From contig NZ_QWLJ01000001.1 of assembly GCF_009917385.1 (NCBI RefSeq), forward strand, positions 62,001 through 126,000: 64,000 nucleotides of DNA, in the 5' to 3' direction. Positions 26,732 to 36,703 of this stretch are shown in pieces. A program made the translations under genes and the position numbers. Position 1 is the first letter of the stretch, and the number at the start of each line of letters is the position of its first letter. The stretch comes from Roseburia sp. 1XD42-34. GTDB taxonomy: Bacteria; Bacillota; Bacilli; Bacillales; Amphibacillaceae. Below the pieces are notes generated by a model, which saw only the letters and a list, made by a program, of their open reading frames with translations, ran no database searches and had not been told where the DNA came from.

Positions 26732-28117
26732 GTGTTTAATCGATTATCGCTAAAAATCGGGGTGCTGTTTTTTGGATTTATTTTACTTATCGGCGGTATT
26801 CTTTATTACATTCTCTACATTCACTTAGCCAACGCGCGAATAGAAGAAGTAATCCATAATTTGTTAGCGAGAGGGAATACACATAGTGATGTTCTGGAGG
26901 ATAATTTTACTAGCACAACGATGGAACATGTCGGTCTAATGGAATCTGAGTCTGATTTTGTAGTTATTATTACTGATGCAGATGGCAAAGTGCTTGTTCG
27001 TTCTGATCCTTTGCAATCAGAAATGACGGAGATTATTAACCAAACAAATTATGATGCGATACCTTCTGAGGGAATTGTAGTTGAAGATAAGTGGAAAGAA
27101 AAACGGTATCTTGCGACGGATAGCCCAATTAGTATTCAAGGAGAACACCGCGGGCATGTATTTATGTTCGCCCCGACAGAGCAAATAAGAAGTATATTGG
27201 ACCAAATAAGTAAGCAGTTCAAATTAATCGGAGTTATTGCTGTAGTTGTAACTATTATTACCGTATTTATTTTATCGCGTTTCATTACGGTACCGTTAAT
27301 GAAAATGAAACAAGCAACAGAGCAATTAAGTGTAGGAAATAATGCTGTAGAGTTATCTGTGGAGAGGGATGATGAGTTAGGAGAGTTGGCCAAGTCAATT
27401 CAGTCTTTAGCCGATGATTTAGATCGACTAAAAAATGAAAGAAAAGAATTTTTGGCTAGTATATCTCATGAATTACGTACACCACTCACTTATATTAAAG
27501 GCTATGCAGATATTATTCATCGCCAACCATTACCTGAAGAAGAGCTAAAAACATATATTGGAATTATAAGAGAAGAGGCGGATCAACTATCCGACTTGAT
27601 TAAAAATTTGTTTGAATTAGCAAAAATGGACAGGTACTCCTTTGTTGTTAAGAAACAAGCTGTTCATGTATATGAATTAATAGTTTCTATTGTCGATTTG
27701 ATGCAACCAATGCTGCAAAAAAATAAGCTTACAGTATCTATTCAATGTCCTAAAGATAGGCTCGTGTTAGTAGATCCGAACCGATTTCAACAAGTTTTAT
27801 TAAATATTTTGGATAACGCTGTAAAGCACTCACCGCACTATAGTTCAATTACAATCGAAGTGGAAACGTATGACGATGAAATAGTTATCGGTGTACACGA
27901 CCAAGGAGAAGGTATTCCCGAAAAGGATTTGCCCTTTGTATTTGAACGTTTATATCGGGTGGAAAAATCACGCTCGCGCAAAAGCGGGGGGAGCGGCTTG
28001 GGATTACCAATTGCTAAAGAAATTGTGGAGTCCCATGGAGGTACAATAAAGCTGAATAGCCGAATAGGGGAAGGAACCAGTGTATTTATTCGCATACCGG
28101 GGAGGGGAACCGCTTGA
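26732..28117 (+). CDS. Membrane sensor histidine kinase
   Basis: A 461-residue kinase: first membrane helix (~8-30), extracytoplasmic sensor (~31-165), second helix (~170-192), HAMP (~193-245), HisKA with phosphorylated His in SISHELRTPLTYI (~250), and HATPase with ILDNAVKHS, GEGIPEKD and GGSGLGLPIAKEI. Start is GTG at 26732 behind GAAGGTGAG. It overlaps the response regulator gene. Its position between ydhK and copper genes suggests a metal or envelope stress signal. Kinase-before-regulator order is the reverse of the commonest layout. Confidence 0.88.
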   Translation: MFNRLSLKIGVLFFGFILLIGGILYYILYIHLANARIEEVIHNLLARGNTHSDVLEDNFTSTTMEHVGLMESESDFVVIITDADGKVLVRSDPLQSEMTEIINQTNYDAIPSEGIVVEDKWKEKRYLATDSPISIQGEHRGHVFMFAPTEQIRSILDQISKQFKLIGVIAVVVTIITVFILSRFITVPLMKMKQATEQLSVGNNAVELSVERDDELGELAKSIQSLADDLDRLKNERKEFLASISHELRTPLTYIKGYADIIHRQPLPEEELKTYIGIIREEADQLSDLIKNLFELAKMDRYSFVVKKQAVHVYELIVSIVDLMQPMLQKNKLTVSIQCPKDRLVLVDPNRFQQVLLNILDNAVKHSPHYSSITIEVETYDDEIVIGVHDQGEGIPEKDLPFVFERLYRVEKSRSRKSGGSGLGLPIAKEIVESHGGTIKLNSRIGEGTSVFIRIPGRGTA

Positions 28118-28782
28118 AAAACGTTTTAATAGTAGATGATGAAAAGCGAATGTTAGACTTATTAGCTTTGTACTTACAACCTTACAATTACGCTTGTACA
28201 AAAACAAAAAATGGAAAGGATGCGCTCTATTATTTACAGAAGCAATCGATGGATATTGTTTTACTAGATATCATGATGCCTGATATCGATGGATGGGAGC
28301 TCTGTAAACGCATCCGTGAGTTTTCTGATATCCCGATTATGATGATTACTGCAAGAGATCAACAAGATGATATTGTGAAAGGGTTACGCTTAGGTGCCGA
28401 TGATTACCTAACGAAGCCTTTTGATGAACAGGAATTGTTAGCTAGAATGGAAGCATTATTACGGCGAACGGAGCCAAAAAAGCATATAGAAGCAAGCGGT
28501 TTACGCTGGGATGAGGAAAGGTTTGAACTGACATATAATAACCAGCTTATTAGACTTACACCAAAAGAATTTCTTATGATCGGGAAGCTAATGAAGAATT
28601 CTGCAATCGTATTTACTAGAGAGCAGTTAATAGACTTGATTTGGGGATTTCACTCAGAAACAGAAGGAAGAACCGTGGATTCTCATATTCGCAATATACG
28701 TGAGAAAATAAGGCAGGCAGGATTTCCAATAGATGACTACCTCATTACTGTTTGGGGCGTTGGCTACAAATGGGAGGAGTAA
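28114..28782 (+). CDS. OmpR/PhoB-family response regulator
   Basis: A 222-residue protein with receiver domain 1-115 (acidic pair in VDDEKRM, phosphorylated Asp in LLDIMMPD, Thr in MITARD, Lys in LTKPF) and a winged-helix output domain (~130-222, with LTPKEFLMIGKLMK and the GRTVDSHIRNIREK recognition helix). Starts with TTG whose last bases overlap the kinase TGA stop, so it is translationally coupled. Likely targets are ydhK and perhaps the copper genes next door. Confidence 0.9.
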   Translation: MKNVLIVDDEKRMLDLLALYLQPYNYACTKTKNGKDALYYLQKQSMDIVLLDIMMPDIDGWELCKRIREFSDIPIMMITARDQQDDIVKGLRLGADDYLTKPFDEQELLARMEALLRRTEPKKHIEASGLRWDEERFELTYNNQLIRLTPKEFLMIGKLMKNSAIVFTREQLIDLIWGFHSETEGRTVDSHIRNIREKIRQAGFPIDDYLITVWGVGYKWEE

Positions 28783-28792
28783 AATAAAGCCT

Positions 28793-28833
28793 GCTGATTC
28801 TTCTGGACGAGAAAAAAGTCCAGAAGAATTAGC
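28793..28833. terminator. Strong hairpin between convergent genes
   Basis: A 16-bp stem with one G-T pair (left arm from 28793, right arm to 28833) closing a loop of AGs and six A residues. There is no long T run on either side, so it is a weakly canonical terminator for the response regulator and possibly for the copper storage gene on the other strand. Confidence 0.5.
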
Positions 28834-28908
28834 CCAAATCCGTACAGGCTTATTAAATACTAATCCATATGATTATTGTAATTTCCTATAATGAAAAACG
28901 GCTAGTTA

Positions 28909-29232
28909 TTAAGCCGCGCGACAAGCTTCTGCACATTTAAAGCAAGCTTCTGCACATTTTTGACAGTGGTCATGATCATGCTTTTTGCATTCTTCACCGC
29001 AAGCTTCGCAAATAGTTGCGCATAACGCAGTCAACTCGGAAACAAATGGTGTCCCTCGAGTGAGTGCTTGTTCGACATAGCTACAAATATCTGCGCATTC
29101 ACGATCCAAACGAATGCAATTTGCCATCATGTTTAAATCCTCTTCTTGTAAGCAGGCATCATAGCAATGGTTGCAAGCCGTCATACATTCATGCAGTGCT
29201 TGAATTAATTCTTTGTGTTGTTCATGTGCCAT
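28909..29232 (-). CDS. csp3: Csp-type four-helix-bundle copper storage protein
   Basis: A 107-residue cytosolic DUF326 protein with 16 cysteines in repeated CxxxC and CxxC spacings (HECMTACNHCYDAC, CATICEACGEEC, CQKCAEACFKCAEAC) and several His. No signal peptide is present, which fits the Csp3 class that stores many Cu(I) ions inside a four-helix bundle. AGGAGGAAGATAAAT precedes the start. Divergent from the copB gene across a 236-base promoter region, so both are probably induced by copper. Confidence 0.85.
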   Translation of the reverse strand: MAHEQHKELIQALHECMTACNHCYDACLQEEDLNMMANCIRLDRECADICSYVEQALTRGTPFVSELTALCATICEACGEECKKHDHDHCQKCAEACFKCAEACRAA

Positions 29233-29379
29233 ATTTATCTTCCTCCTAAAAATTATTTATTGTTATGTTTCCCGTGCATGAATACTTTAAACATTGATTT
29301 TAAATGTTTAAACCAACTCTAAATTAGGCAATTGAATAATAAATTGTGTTTATATAAATAAAAAATCGATGTATATCGT

Positions 29380-29408
29380 TTGACAGTTACCGTAGGGGGG
29401 TATAGTAT
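29380..29408 (+). promoter_or_regulatory. copB promoter with CsoR-like operator
   Basis: TTGACA at 29380-29385, 17-base spacer, TAGTAT at 29403-29408. The spacer and -10 carry TACCGTAGGGGGGTATAGTA (29388-29407), close to the TACCCTACGGGGGTATGGTA type sequence bound by CsoR in B. subtilis copZA. CsoR itself is not in the window. Confidence 0.72.
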
Positions 29409-29468
29409 AGTGGTATGTAAATTATCAAAATATACACATTAATAATAAAAAGAATAGGAGGTATACAG

Positions 29469-31532
29469 ATGAAACAAAATGATCATCACAATAACCACCC
29501 TCAACATCAACACGATCAACAGTCTCATGAGGACCATGACAATAATCATCAACATCATGGACATTCGCATGGGCACCACCACGGCGGTCATGATCACGGA
29601 GATATGGTAAATGATTTTAAAAAGCGGTTTTTTATTTCACTGATTATTACCATTCCAATTCTAGCCTTATCTCCGATGATTCAAGGATTTATAGGAGTTG
29701 ATTGGAGATTTTCGTATGACCAGTATATCTTATTTGCTTTATCAACATTTGTCTTCTTCTATGGCGGCTGGCCATTTATTACAGGAGCCATTGATGAATT
29801 AAAAGGCAAAAATCCTGGAATGATGACACTAATTGGACTGGCTATTGTGGTTGCATATGGATACAGTTCTCTTACGGTATTTGGCTGGGCAGGAAAGGAT
29901 TTCTTTTGGGAATTAGCAACACTGATTGATATTATGCTACTTGGGCATTGGGTAGAGATGCGATCTGTTATGGGAGCGTCTAATGCATTAGAGCAACTGG
30001 TAAAATTAATGCCGAATGAGGCGCATAAATTAGATGAGCAAGGTAATGTCCAAGACGTCCCTTTGTCCGAATTAAAAAGCAAGGATTATGTCCTTGTAAA
30101 GCCAGGGGAAAAAATCCCAGTTGACGGAATAATTATGGACGGAAAATCAGCCGTAGACGAATCATTACTTACGGGTGAATCTGTGCCAATAGAAAAGGCA
30201 AAAAACGATGAAGTCATTGGTGGGTCGGTAAATAAAGAGGGTTCACTGACGATTCAAGTAGAAAAAACAGGGGAAGAATCGTTTTTATCGCAAGTTGTTA
30301 AGATGGTAAAAGAAGCACAAGAATCGAAATCCAAAACGCAAGATTTAACGAATCGAGCAGCAAAATGGTTGTTTTATATTGCGCTACTTTCCGGTTTTGC
30401 AACGCTCATTATTTGGCTATTGCTAGGGCATCCTTTTGATGTAGCTATGGAACGTATGGTTACGGTTATGGTTATTACTTGTCCGCATGCGCTAGGGTTG
30501 GCGGCTCCTTTGGTAGTTGCAGTTTCTACATCCATTTCAGCTAAAAAAGGGTTACTTATCCGTAACCGTGCTAATTTTGAAGGGGCTAGAAACTTAAATG
30601 CAGTTGTCTTTGATAAAACAGGGACATTGACAAAAGGTGAATTTGGCGTAACAGATATTGTACCAATGGAAGGACAAAATGAAGACGATGTCCTTTTATA
30701 TGCAGCTAGTGTGGAACAAAATTCTGAACATCCGATAGCTACAGGAATTGTGGAATCAGCTAAGGACAAAGGAATGAACATTGCTAAAGTTACAGATTTC
30801 GAATCCATTACCGGAAAAGGGATTCAAGGTAAGGTGAATGGAAAAGTTGTGAATGTGGTTAGTCCGAAGTATGTGAATGATCAGCAGCTTGACTATGATA
30901 AGAAGTTATTCAATCAAATGTCCGAGCAAGGGAAGACCGTTGTATTCGTTCTTATTGACGAACAATTGGTTGGGATGATCGCTTTAGCAGATATAGTTCG
31001 CGAAACAGCAAAAGAGGCGATCGCATTACTTAAAGAGCGGGATATCCATTCAATTATGCTTACAGGAGACAATCAAAAAGTAGCCAATTGGGTAGCTGAA
31101 CAGCTTGGGATGGACGAAGTATACGCTGAGGTGCTTCCTGATGATAAAGCGAGCCAAGTAAAAGAAATTCAACGCAAAGGATGGAAGGTAGCGATGACTG
31201 GGGATGGAGTAAATGACGCACCGGCATTAGCTACAGCTGATCTAGGTATTGCTATTGGCGCAGGTACGGATGTAGCGATGGAAACAGCCGATGTTGTACT
31301 AGTAAAAAGTAATCCAAAAGATGTTGTTGCTCTTATGGAGCTATCTAAAAAAACATATCGAAAAATGGTACAAAACTTATGGTGGGCAGCGGGATATAAT
31401 ATATTTGCAATTCCGTTAGCAGCAGGTGTCCTTGCTCCGATCGGAATTGTGTTAAGTCCAGCTGTTGGCGCTGTACTTATGAGTTTAAGTACAGTCATTG
31501 TAGCAATTAATGCCAAGCTGTTAAAAGCCTAA
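29469..31532 (+). CDS. copB: CopB-type copper-translocating P1B ATPase
   Basis: A 687-residue ATPase. The N-terminus (first ~48 residues) is a His-rich metal tail ([16 protein letters not shown]) in place of CxxC domains, then eight membrane helices with the transport motif [12 protein letters not shown] (CPH, class P1B-3), phosphorylation site [20 protein letters not shown] and [10 protein letters not shown]. This class exports Cu(I)/Cu(II) or silver from the cytosol. AGGAGGTATACAG precedes the ATG. Divergent from the Csp storage gene, followed by a strong terminator. Confidence 0.92.
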   Translation: MKQNDHHNNHPQHQHDQQSHEDHDNNHQHHGHSHGHHHGGHDHGDMVNDFKKRFFISLIITIPILALSPMIQGFIGVDWRFSYDQYILFALSTFVFFYGGWPFITGAIDELKGKNPGMMTLIGLAIVVAYGYSSLTVFGWAGKDFFWELATLIDIMLLGHWVEMRSVMGASNALEQLVKLMPNEAHKLDEQGNVQDVPLSELKSKDYVLVKPGEKIPVDGIIMDGKSAVDESLLTGESVPIEKAKNDEVIGGSVNKEGSLTIQVEKTGEESFLSQVVKMVKEAQESKSKTQDLTNRAAKWLFYIALLSGFATLIIWLLLGHPFDVAMERMVTVMVITCPHALGLAAPLVVAVSTSISAKKGLLIRNRANFEGARNLNAVVFDKTGTLTKGEFGVTDIVPMEGQNEDDVLLYAASVEQNSEHPIATGIVESAKDKGMNIAKVTDFESITGKGIQGKVNGKVVNVVSPKYVNDQQLDYDKKLFNQMSEQGKTVVFVLIDEQLVGMIALADIVRETAKEAIALLKERDIHSIMLTGDNQKVANWVAEQLGMDEVYAEVLPDDKASQVKEIQRKGWKVAMTGDGVNDAPALATADLGIAIGAGTDVAMETADVVLVKSNPKDVVALMELSKKTYRKMVQNLWWAAGYNIFAIPLAAGVLAPIGIVLSPAVGAVLMSLSTVIVAINAKLLKA

Positions 31533-31563
31533 AATGATGGTGGTTTGTAAATAAATGAATGAA

Positions 31564-31601
31564 GGTTGATTATTCCTAATGATGAATAATCAGCCTTTTT
31601 T
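31564..31601 (+). terminator. Terminator of copB
   Basis: GGTTGATTATTC at 31564-31575 pairs perfectly, apart from one G-T, with GAATAATCAGCC at 31584-31595; six T residues follow. Confidence 0.88.
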
Positions 31602-31602
31602 G

Positions 31603-32146
31603 ACAGTTAAGAAAGCATAAAAAGGGGTGTTTGGGGATAACGAACTAATCGAATAGCCACATCCGGCGCGTGAGCGCAGCAACGATGTGACTTTAAAAAT
31701 GCGCCCTACGATAAGGCGTCATCGGTTCGTCTCTAAGAGGAAGGACGACTAAAAACGGGCTTTCCGCCCAAGTATCGGCATATTCCTGTTTTAGTGGTAG
31801 ATTCCTTTATCCCGTAAAGAGGCGTTGTAGATTTCCACTTTAAGAATGGATGATGTGAGCTGGAACAAGTCGAAGCGGGAGGTAACAGCACCTCAACCCC
31901 TGATTCGTTCAAGGGTCTTTAGGTCATACCCTGGTGGTACTAACCATGAGCGGAGATGAAGAAACCCTGCTGATGGAAGGTTCGCTTTATCTTTAGTTGA
32001 TTCGTTCCATTCGCTACGATGTTAAATGGCGCCCTGAGCCTTTGTCCCATTATAGGAAAGTATAAGAATTTTTTGGTTTGGTTTATAGTATAAGAAAAAC
32101 AAAAGGCTTTCGCCATAAGAGTTGGCGATAAGCCAAGTTTTTCTAA
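31603..32146 (+). repeat. Family B repeat interrupted by a family A element (B3)
   Basis: Left part GTTAAGAAAGCATAAAAAGG through CGGCATATTCCTGTTTTAG, then A6 is inserted, then B resumes at TTTAGTTGATTCGTTCC and runs through the terminal module (GTATAAGAAAAAC to GCCAAGTTTTTCT). It also carries the optional internal block GGAAGGACGACTAAAAACGG also seen in B4 and B5 but absent from B2 and B7. Confidence 0.85.
31805..31991 (+). repeat. Family A repeat nested in B3 (A6)
   Basis: Left TTTATCCCGTAAAGAGGCG, right GGTTCGCTTTATC, 187 bases. The surrounding B sequence defines both edges. It belongs to a subtype, shared with A11, that has GAATGGATGATG and AACAAGTCGAAGCGGGAGG in place of the usual left arm. 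Confidence 0.85.
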
Positions 32147-32392
32147 TTCACTTCCCTTCAAAATCTTAATTGTTGTAAGCCAGGTTACCATCTAATTTAG
32201 AGAGAGTATGGATCAAATAAAATACGTAGGTACAAAAAAATATACCTTTACAATGAATTTTAATATATAGAAAGTGGCTTAGAAAATTGTGGAGCATGTT
32301 CTTTACAGAATCGGAAAATATAGATATTAGCGGCAATGTTTATAGGGGAGGCGCATATTGTAAAATAAAGGGTGAAATGCAAAATAAACCTA
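32147..32392. other. Region upstream of helD
   Basis: No gene recognised on either strand; very AT-rich with several stop codons in all frames. Confidence 0.4.
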
Positions 32393-32421
32393 TTGAAGCA
32401 AGGCGATAAAAATGCTATGCT
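32393..32421 (+). promoter_or_regulatory. Candidate helD promoter
   Basis: TTGAAG at 32393-32398, 17-base spacer, TATGCT at 32416-32421, about 100 bases before the helD ATG. Confidence 0.5.
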
Positions 32422-32524
32422 ATATAGGTTGAGGTGGGAATTTATAGTTTTTTATATAAGTATCTAATTTTATTATAGCGTATCTAGAACCAAAAGTCAA
32501 TAAAAATGATAAGGGGTTGGTAGA

Positions 32525-34825
32525 ATGACTCAAATGCACCAGTATTTTCCTTATGAACAACGACGTGTAGACCATATTCGCGAGGAAATAAAACAAAAAG
32601 AGTTAAAAATAGCAGCTAAAACATCGGACTTGAAACAAGATGTCATTGAACTGCGAAAAACGTTTTGGGATGATGTGACTGTAAATCTGGATGAGCCTGA
32701 TGATGTGATTGAAACAGAAGCAAGTATTAAACAGCAAGCTGAGTTATTGACGCAAAAAGAAACTATTCATGGCAGTTTAGCGAAAGAATTAAAAACATTA
32801 AATAAACTTAAAGACACCCCTTATTTTGGTCGAATTGATTTTACAGAAGATGGTGAAGAAAAAGAGGCTATTTATATTGGGATTGCTTCATTAATGGATA
32901 GTGCAGAAGAAAATTTTCTTATCTATGATTGGAGAGCTCCTATATCAAGTCTTTATTATGACTATGCATTAGGTAGTGCGAGCTATCAAACGTTAGATGG
33001 AGAAATCTCTGGAGAAATATCGTTGAAGCGACAATTTATTATTCGTAATGGAGTAATAAAAGCAATGTTCGATACAGGACTTACGATTGGTGATCAATTG
33101 CTACAAGAAGCTCTAGGTAATAATGCAAGTACGACGATGAAAAGTATTGTCGCAACGATTCAAAAAGAGCAGAATAAAATCATTCGTAACGAAAAGAGCA
33201 AATTATTAGTAGTACAAGGGGTAGCGGGCAGTGGGAAAACTTCTGCCGCATTACAAAGGATTGCTTATTTGATGTATCGTTATCGGATGCAATTAAATCC
33301 AGAAAATGTCATGCTATTTTCGCCAAATCCGTTATTTTCAAGCTATATCCGTAATGTGTTACCTGAACTTGGAGAGGAGAATGTAAGACAGACTACTTTT
33401 TACTACTTTGTGGAAGAAAAAGCAGGAGAAGACTTTTCGATTGAATCCCCTTTTTCGCAAATGGAGTATATGCTGACAAATAAAAGAACAGCAGATAGTC
33501 AAATTCGCATGCAAGGGATTGCCTGCAAATCCTCGCTCGTATTTAAGGAAATGATCGATAATTATATTGCTTCTTTATATATTTCCGGGGTTTGTTTTAA
33601 ACCTGTTGTGTTTCGCAACCAAATTATTATCTCGAACGAAGCAATTGCTAATTATTTTTACTCGTTGGATTCTTCCGTTTCTTTATTCAATCGGATGGAA
33701 CTAGTCACAAACTGGCTGTTGAAAGAACTAGCTTTCATTCAAAAGCAGGAAGTGTCGAAAGATTGGGTAGAAGAAAAAATAGAATTGCTCGATAAAGAAG
33801 CCTATGCGAAAGCGTATCATAAGGCACAAAAGCAAACTGCTAGCAACGTAGTGGACGAAGAGATGATTTTAAGAAAAGCCGTTGTGGGTAAAATGTTTGT
33901 TCGTATCAAAAAGCGAATAAAGCAGTATGCGTATGTAGATGTTCCAAAAACATTTACACAATTGTTTAAGTGTCAGGAACAACAAAAGAATTTACCAGCG
34001 GAATGGAATGATATTGCTGCACAAACAATAAAAAGTATGCAGTCTAATATTTTGAGGTGGGAAGACGCAGCGCCGTATGCGTACTTTAAAGGGAAACTGC
34101 TTGGAGATATGGCGGATCGTTCCGTTCGCTATTTAGTTATAGATGAGGCACAGGATTTTTCCGCTTTTCAATTTGCCTATATTAAGGAACTGTTTCCACA
34201 TACGAGAATGACGTTATTAGGGGATGTGAATCAAGCTATTTATAATCCCATCTCCAAACAAAATTCATTACTTTTAGATGAAAAAAATGATGTGGAGCGA
34301 ATTACATTAACGAAAAGCTATCGCCCTACGAAACAGCTTGTCCAATTTACAAGGCATTTCGCCCCTGAAAAAGATGTTATTGAGCCGTTTGAACGAGAAG
34401 GAAACAAACCAAAGCTTGTTGCTATAAAAGAAGAAAATCAGCTTGTAAAAGTACTAATGAAAGAGGTGCAAGAACTGCTTCAAAAAGGGTATCAAACGAT
34501 AGCGCTTGTTACGAAATCGATGCACGAAAGTAAACAATTATATAGGACATTAAAAGGAAGGATAGATTGTATATTAGTTGATGAAGAGACGTACACGTTT
34601 ACAAAAGGGATTTTAATTATTCCGGTGTATTTAGCAAAAGGTATTGAATTTGATGCGGTAGTTATTCCAGATGCAACAAACAAGCATTATACAAAGGAAG
34701 ATCAAATCTTATTTTATACAGCCTGTACGCGAGCAATGCACGACTTATCGATAATGGTTATCGGTGAGCCAACCGCCTTTATAAAGGAAACGCCTAAAAA
34801 CACGTATCAAATGACCGAGATTTAG
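32525..34825 (+). CDS. helD: HelD, RNA polymerase-recycling UvrD-like ATPase
   Basis: A 766-residue SF1 helicase-like protein. The first ~110 residues form the charged coiled coil that enters the RNA polymerase secondary channel. Walker A is GVAGSGKTSAALQ near residue 233 and Walker B YLVIDEAQDFS near 536; later SF1 motifs are TLTKSYRPTKQL and the C-terminal FYTACTRAMHDL. HelD removes stalled RNA polymerase from DNA using ATP. AAGGGGTTGGTAGA precedes the ATG. Single gene. Length is near the B. subtilis protein (774). Confidence 0.92.
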   Translation: MTQMHQYFPYEQRRVDHIREEIKQKELKIAAKTSDLKQDVIELRKTFWDDVTVNLDEPDDVIETEASIKQQAELLTQKETIHGSLAKELKTLNKLKDTPYFGRIDFTEDGEEKEAIYIGIASLMDSAEENFLIYDWRAPISSLYYDYALGSASYQTLDGEISGEISLKRQFIIRNGVIKAMFDTGLTIGDQLLQEALGNNASTTMKSIVATIQKEQNKIIRNEKSKLLVVQGVAGSGKTSAALQRIAYLMYRYRMQLNPENVMLFSPNPLFSSYIRNVLPELGEENVRQTTFYYFVEEKAGEDFSIESPFSQMEYMLTNKRTADSQIRMQGIACKSSLVFKEMIDNYIASLYISGVCFKPVVFRNQIIISNEAIANYFYSLDSSVSLFNRMELVTNWLLKELAFIQKQEVSKDWVEEKIELLDKEAYAKAYHKAQKQTASNVVDEEMILRKAVVGKMFVRIKKRIKQYAYVDVPKTFTQLFKCQEQQKNLPAEWNDIAAQTIKSMQSNILRWEDAAPYAYFKGKLLGDMADRSVRYLVIDEAQDFSAFQFAYIKELFPHTRMTLLGDVNQAIYNPISKQNSLLLDEKNDVERITLTKSYRPTKQLVQFTRHFAPEKDVIEPFEREGNKPKLVAIKEENQLVKVLMKEVQELLQKGYQTIALVTKSMHESKQLYRTLKGRIDCILVDEETYTFTKGILIIPVYLAKGIEFDAVVIPDATNKHYTKEDQILFYTACTRAMHDLSIMVIGEPTAFIKETPKNTYQMTEI

Positions 34826-34960
34826 AGCGTGTTTATAACAGATGCAAACGAAAATACGTAAAAAAAGATGGGGCACTGTTAACTTGGCTACTTATCCGTA
34901 TGACTGAGTAGTCAAGTTTTTTATTAGCTCAGCTTTATAAAGAGGGGAAGGTATTCATAT

Positions 34961-35146
34961 TCATCCCGCATGTAAGGTGCCGTAAGACTCCCACTTCAAG
35001 ACCTGAGTAAATACAAAGGTCTAAGTAGGAGAAAACGGTGCTTAAATGCCCGATTCGTTTAAATACCTTTAGTTCATACCCTTCTATGTACTAACATTCA
35101 GTAGGAGAAGGAAGAAAACTCCTGCAGAATCAAGTTTCACTTTATC
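34961..35146 (+). repeat. Family A repeat (A7) ending in the stop codon of the next gene
   Basis: Starts TCATCCCGCATGTAAGGTG and ends GTTTCACTTTATC at 35146. The left hairpin is extended by AGACCT/AGGTCT pairing. The terminal TTTATC reads GATAAA on the minus strand and contains the TAA stop of the 35142-35738 gene. Confidence 0.85.
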
Positions 35147-35738
35147 GCCTATTTCTAAAAACGCGTAAGTTAGGAGATAAAAAGGTATGTATTAGTGCTT
35201 TTGTAAAATAAATCACTTTACCTGTAAACAAAATGATTGGCGTCGAATGATAAATAGCGACGGTTTTACAAATTGCCTTTCCGCCTACGGTAAATGCAGC
35301 GATAATACTTGTTAAGAGAACAGAAACAAATATAAAGACGACGGACCCTTCTGAAGTTTGAATTAATTTTGCTAGTTGGAATACAACAGCAGTAGAAGCT
35401 GCACCACTAACAATCCCTGCGATATCACCAACTACATCATTGAAAAAACTGGAAAAAACCGGCGCTTTTTTAGCAATATACGCTGCTTCTTTTGCTCCTT
35501 TCACTTTTTTTGCTGCCATAGCATGAAAATGCTTCTCTTGCGAGGTAGCTGCAGCAAGACCAATAGTATCCCCAATAATCCCTATCATTATAAATACAAA
35601 TACAATAATTAAGCTTAGTAATAAACCTGATCCTTCTTGAAATAATGTAGATATCAATGCAAATACAAACGCCATTCCAAACGTTAGCACGCTAATTTTA
35701 CTACTCCATGGAAATGATTGACGCATCAGTCTAAACAA
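35142..35738 (-). CDS. Integral membrane protein, CNNM/DUF21-like
   Basis: About 198 residues with four hydrophobic helices: VLTFGMAFVFALIST, a long LLLSLIIVFVFIMIGIIG, a middle VSGAASTAVVFQLA and VVFIFVSVLLTSIIAAF. The segment after helix 2 (GDTIGLAAATSQEKHFHAMA, then KVKGAKEA) resembles the DUF21/CNNM core of CorB/CorC-type ion transport proteins, but the CBS domains of that family are missing. Start TTG at 35738 has GGAGG eight bases ahead. The similarity is weak; function unknown. Its stop codon lies inside repeat A7. Confidence 0.55.
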   Translation of the reverse strand: MFRLMRQSFPWSSKISVLTFGMAFVFALISTLFQEGSGLLLSLIIVFVFIMIGIIGDTIGLAAATSQEKHFHAMAAKKVKGAKEAAYIAKKAPVFSSFFNDVVGDIAGIVSGAASTAVVFQLAKLIQTSEGSVVFIFVSVLLTSIIAAFTVGGKAICKTVAIYHSTPIILFTGKVIYFTKALIHTFLSPNLRVFRNRR

Positions 35739-35830
35739 TTTGTTAACCTCCAGTCTAATTAAATGGACATAAAACAGGAAAGTAATTCTCTACGGAATAA
35801 CACGAGACGCAAAGACGTTTAGTACAAGCG

Positions 35831-36010
35831 TTTATCCCGCACTTAAGGGGGCTGCCAATTTTGGGGGATACTTGTCCTAACAATAAGCCTAAGTAACAGA
35901 AAGCAGCGCCTACATGCTCTTTTTGTTCGTAAGCAAACTTTAACTCAAGCCCTAGGGGTATGTAACTATCAGTGGCGGGAATAGCGTCTAGTTTTGAAAT
36001 TCACTTTATC
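35831..36010 (+). repeat. Family A repeat (A8)
   Basis: TTTATCCCGCACTTAAGG at the left and AAATTCACTTTATC at the right; interior diverged (CAGCGCCTACATGCTC, CCCTAGGGG) but the same length and order. Confidence 0.72.
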
Positions 36011-36098
36011 TACTCTCTGTTGTTAAGGGGACCAAAGTTGTTGAATGGAAGAGTGTGATACGTAAATGCTTTTTTAAGTAATAAATAGCCTGTATTTC

Positions 36099-36290
36099 TT
36101 ATTTATCTAAAGCAAATAAAATACTTACGCTTATAAGAAAAACGATAAAGGCAAGCCAAGCTATTTTCAGCGCAATAATAGATGAGAGGGCGGCTTCATA
36201 TTTTGAAAAGCGTATAAAAATACTAAAGTACTTCGCTAGTAGTCTGTCCTTTATAAAATGTGGTAGAAGGTCTATCTTGGATATTATATT
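36099..36290 (-). pseudogene. Possible C-terminal remnant of a membrane protein
   Basis: The minus strand reads about 60 residues ending in IAWLAFIVFLISVSILFALD and a TAA at 36099-36101, preceded by IRFSKYEAALSS; an upstream stop and the absence of any start suggest a truncated tail with one hydrophobic helix. Family not recognised. Confidence 0.35.
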
Positions 36291-36438
36291 TTTTTAACAG
36301 CTATAATTAATTTGCTATAACTAGTTATAAACCACACTTAAAGAGTGGATTGTTTTAATAGTTAATCTAGGAAAGGCATTATGTTTAACTATATGAAGTG
36401 AAAAAAATCTCCTGAATGATTGATTATAATAGTTAGGT

Positions 36439-36466
36439 GCTTCTCCGGCTACCACCCCGGAGAAGC
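36439..36466. repeat. Ten-base GC-rich perfect hairpin
   Basis: GCTTCTCCGG at 36439-36448 pairs with CCGGAGAAGC at 36457-36466 around an eight-base loop. It has no T run on either side. The remaining DNA up to 36703 shows no gene. Confidence 0.55.
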
Positions 36467-36703
36467 AATTTGAATTACCTGTACTACGAGATATTTATTC
36501 CTTCGGTTAAAAGAATTAACATAAGGAATAATGTTTAAACTAAGCAAATAAAGTTTCTTATATGAAACATATACTATATTTTTAAATAAATCAACACTTT
36601 AACTTGTTTTTTTATGGAATACTAGCTAGGTATAACGAATGTACCATCCAAAACGCCTTTCAATTGGTATTTCTCTTTTAAATACATATCATTAAATGGC
36701 GAG

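Noticed and set aside
30374..31516. Long minus-strand frames inside copB
   Set aside because: Antisense shadows of a clear P-type ATPase, without start signals.
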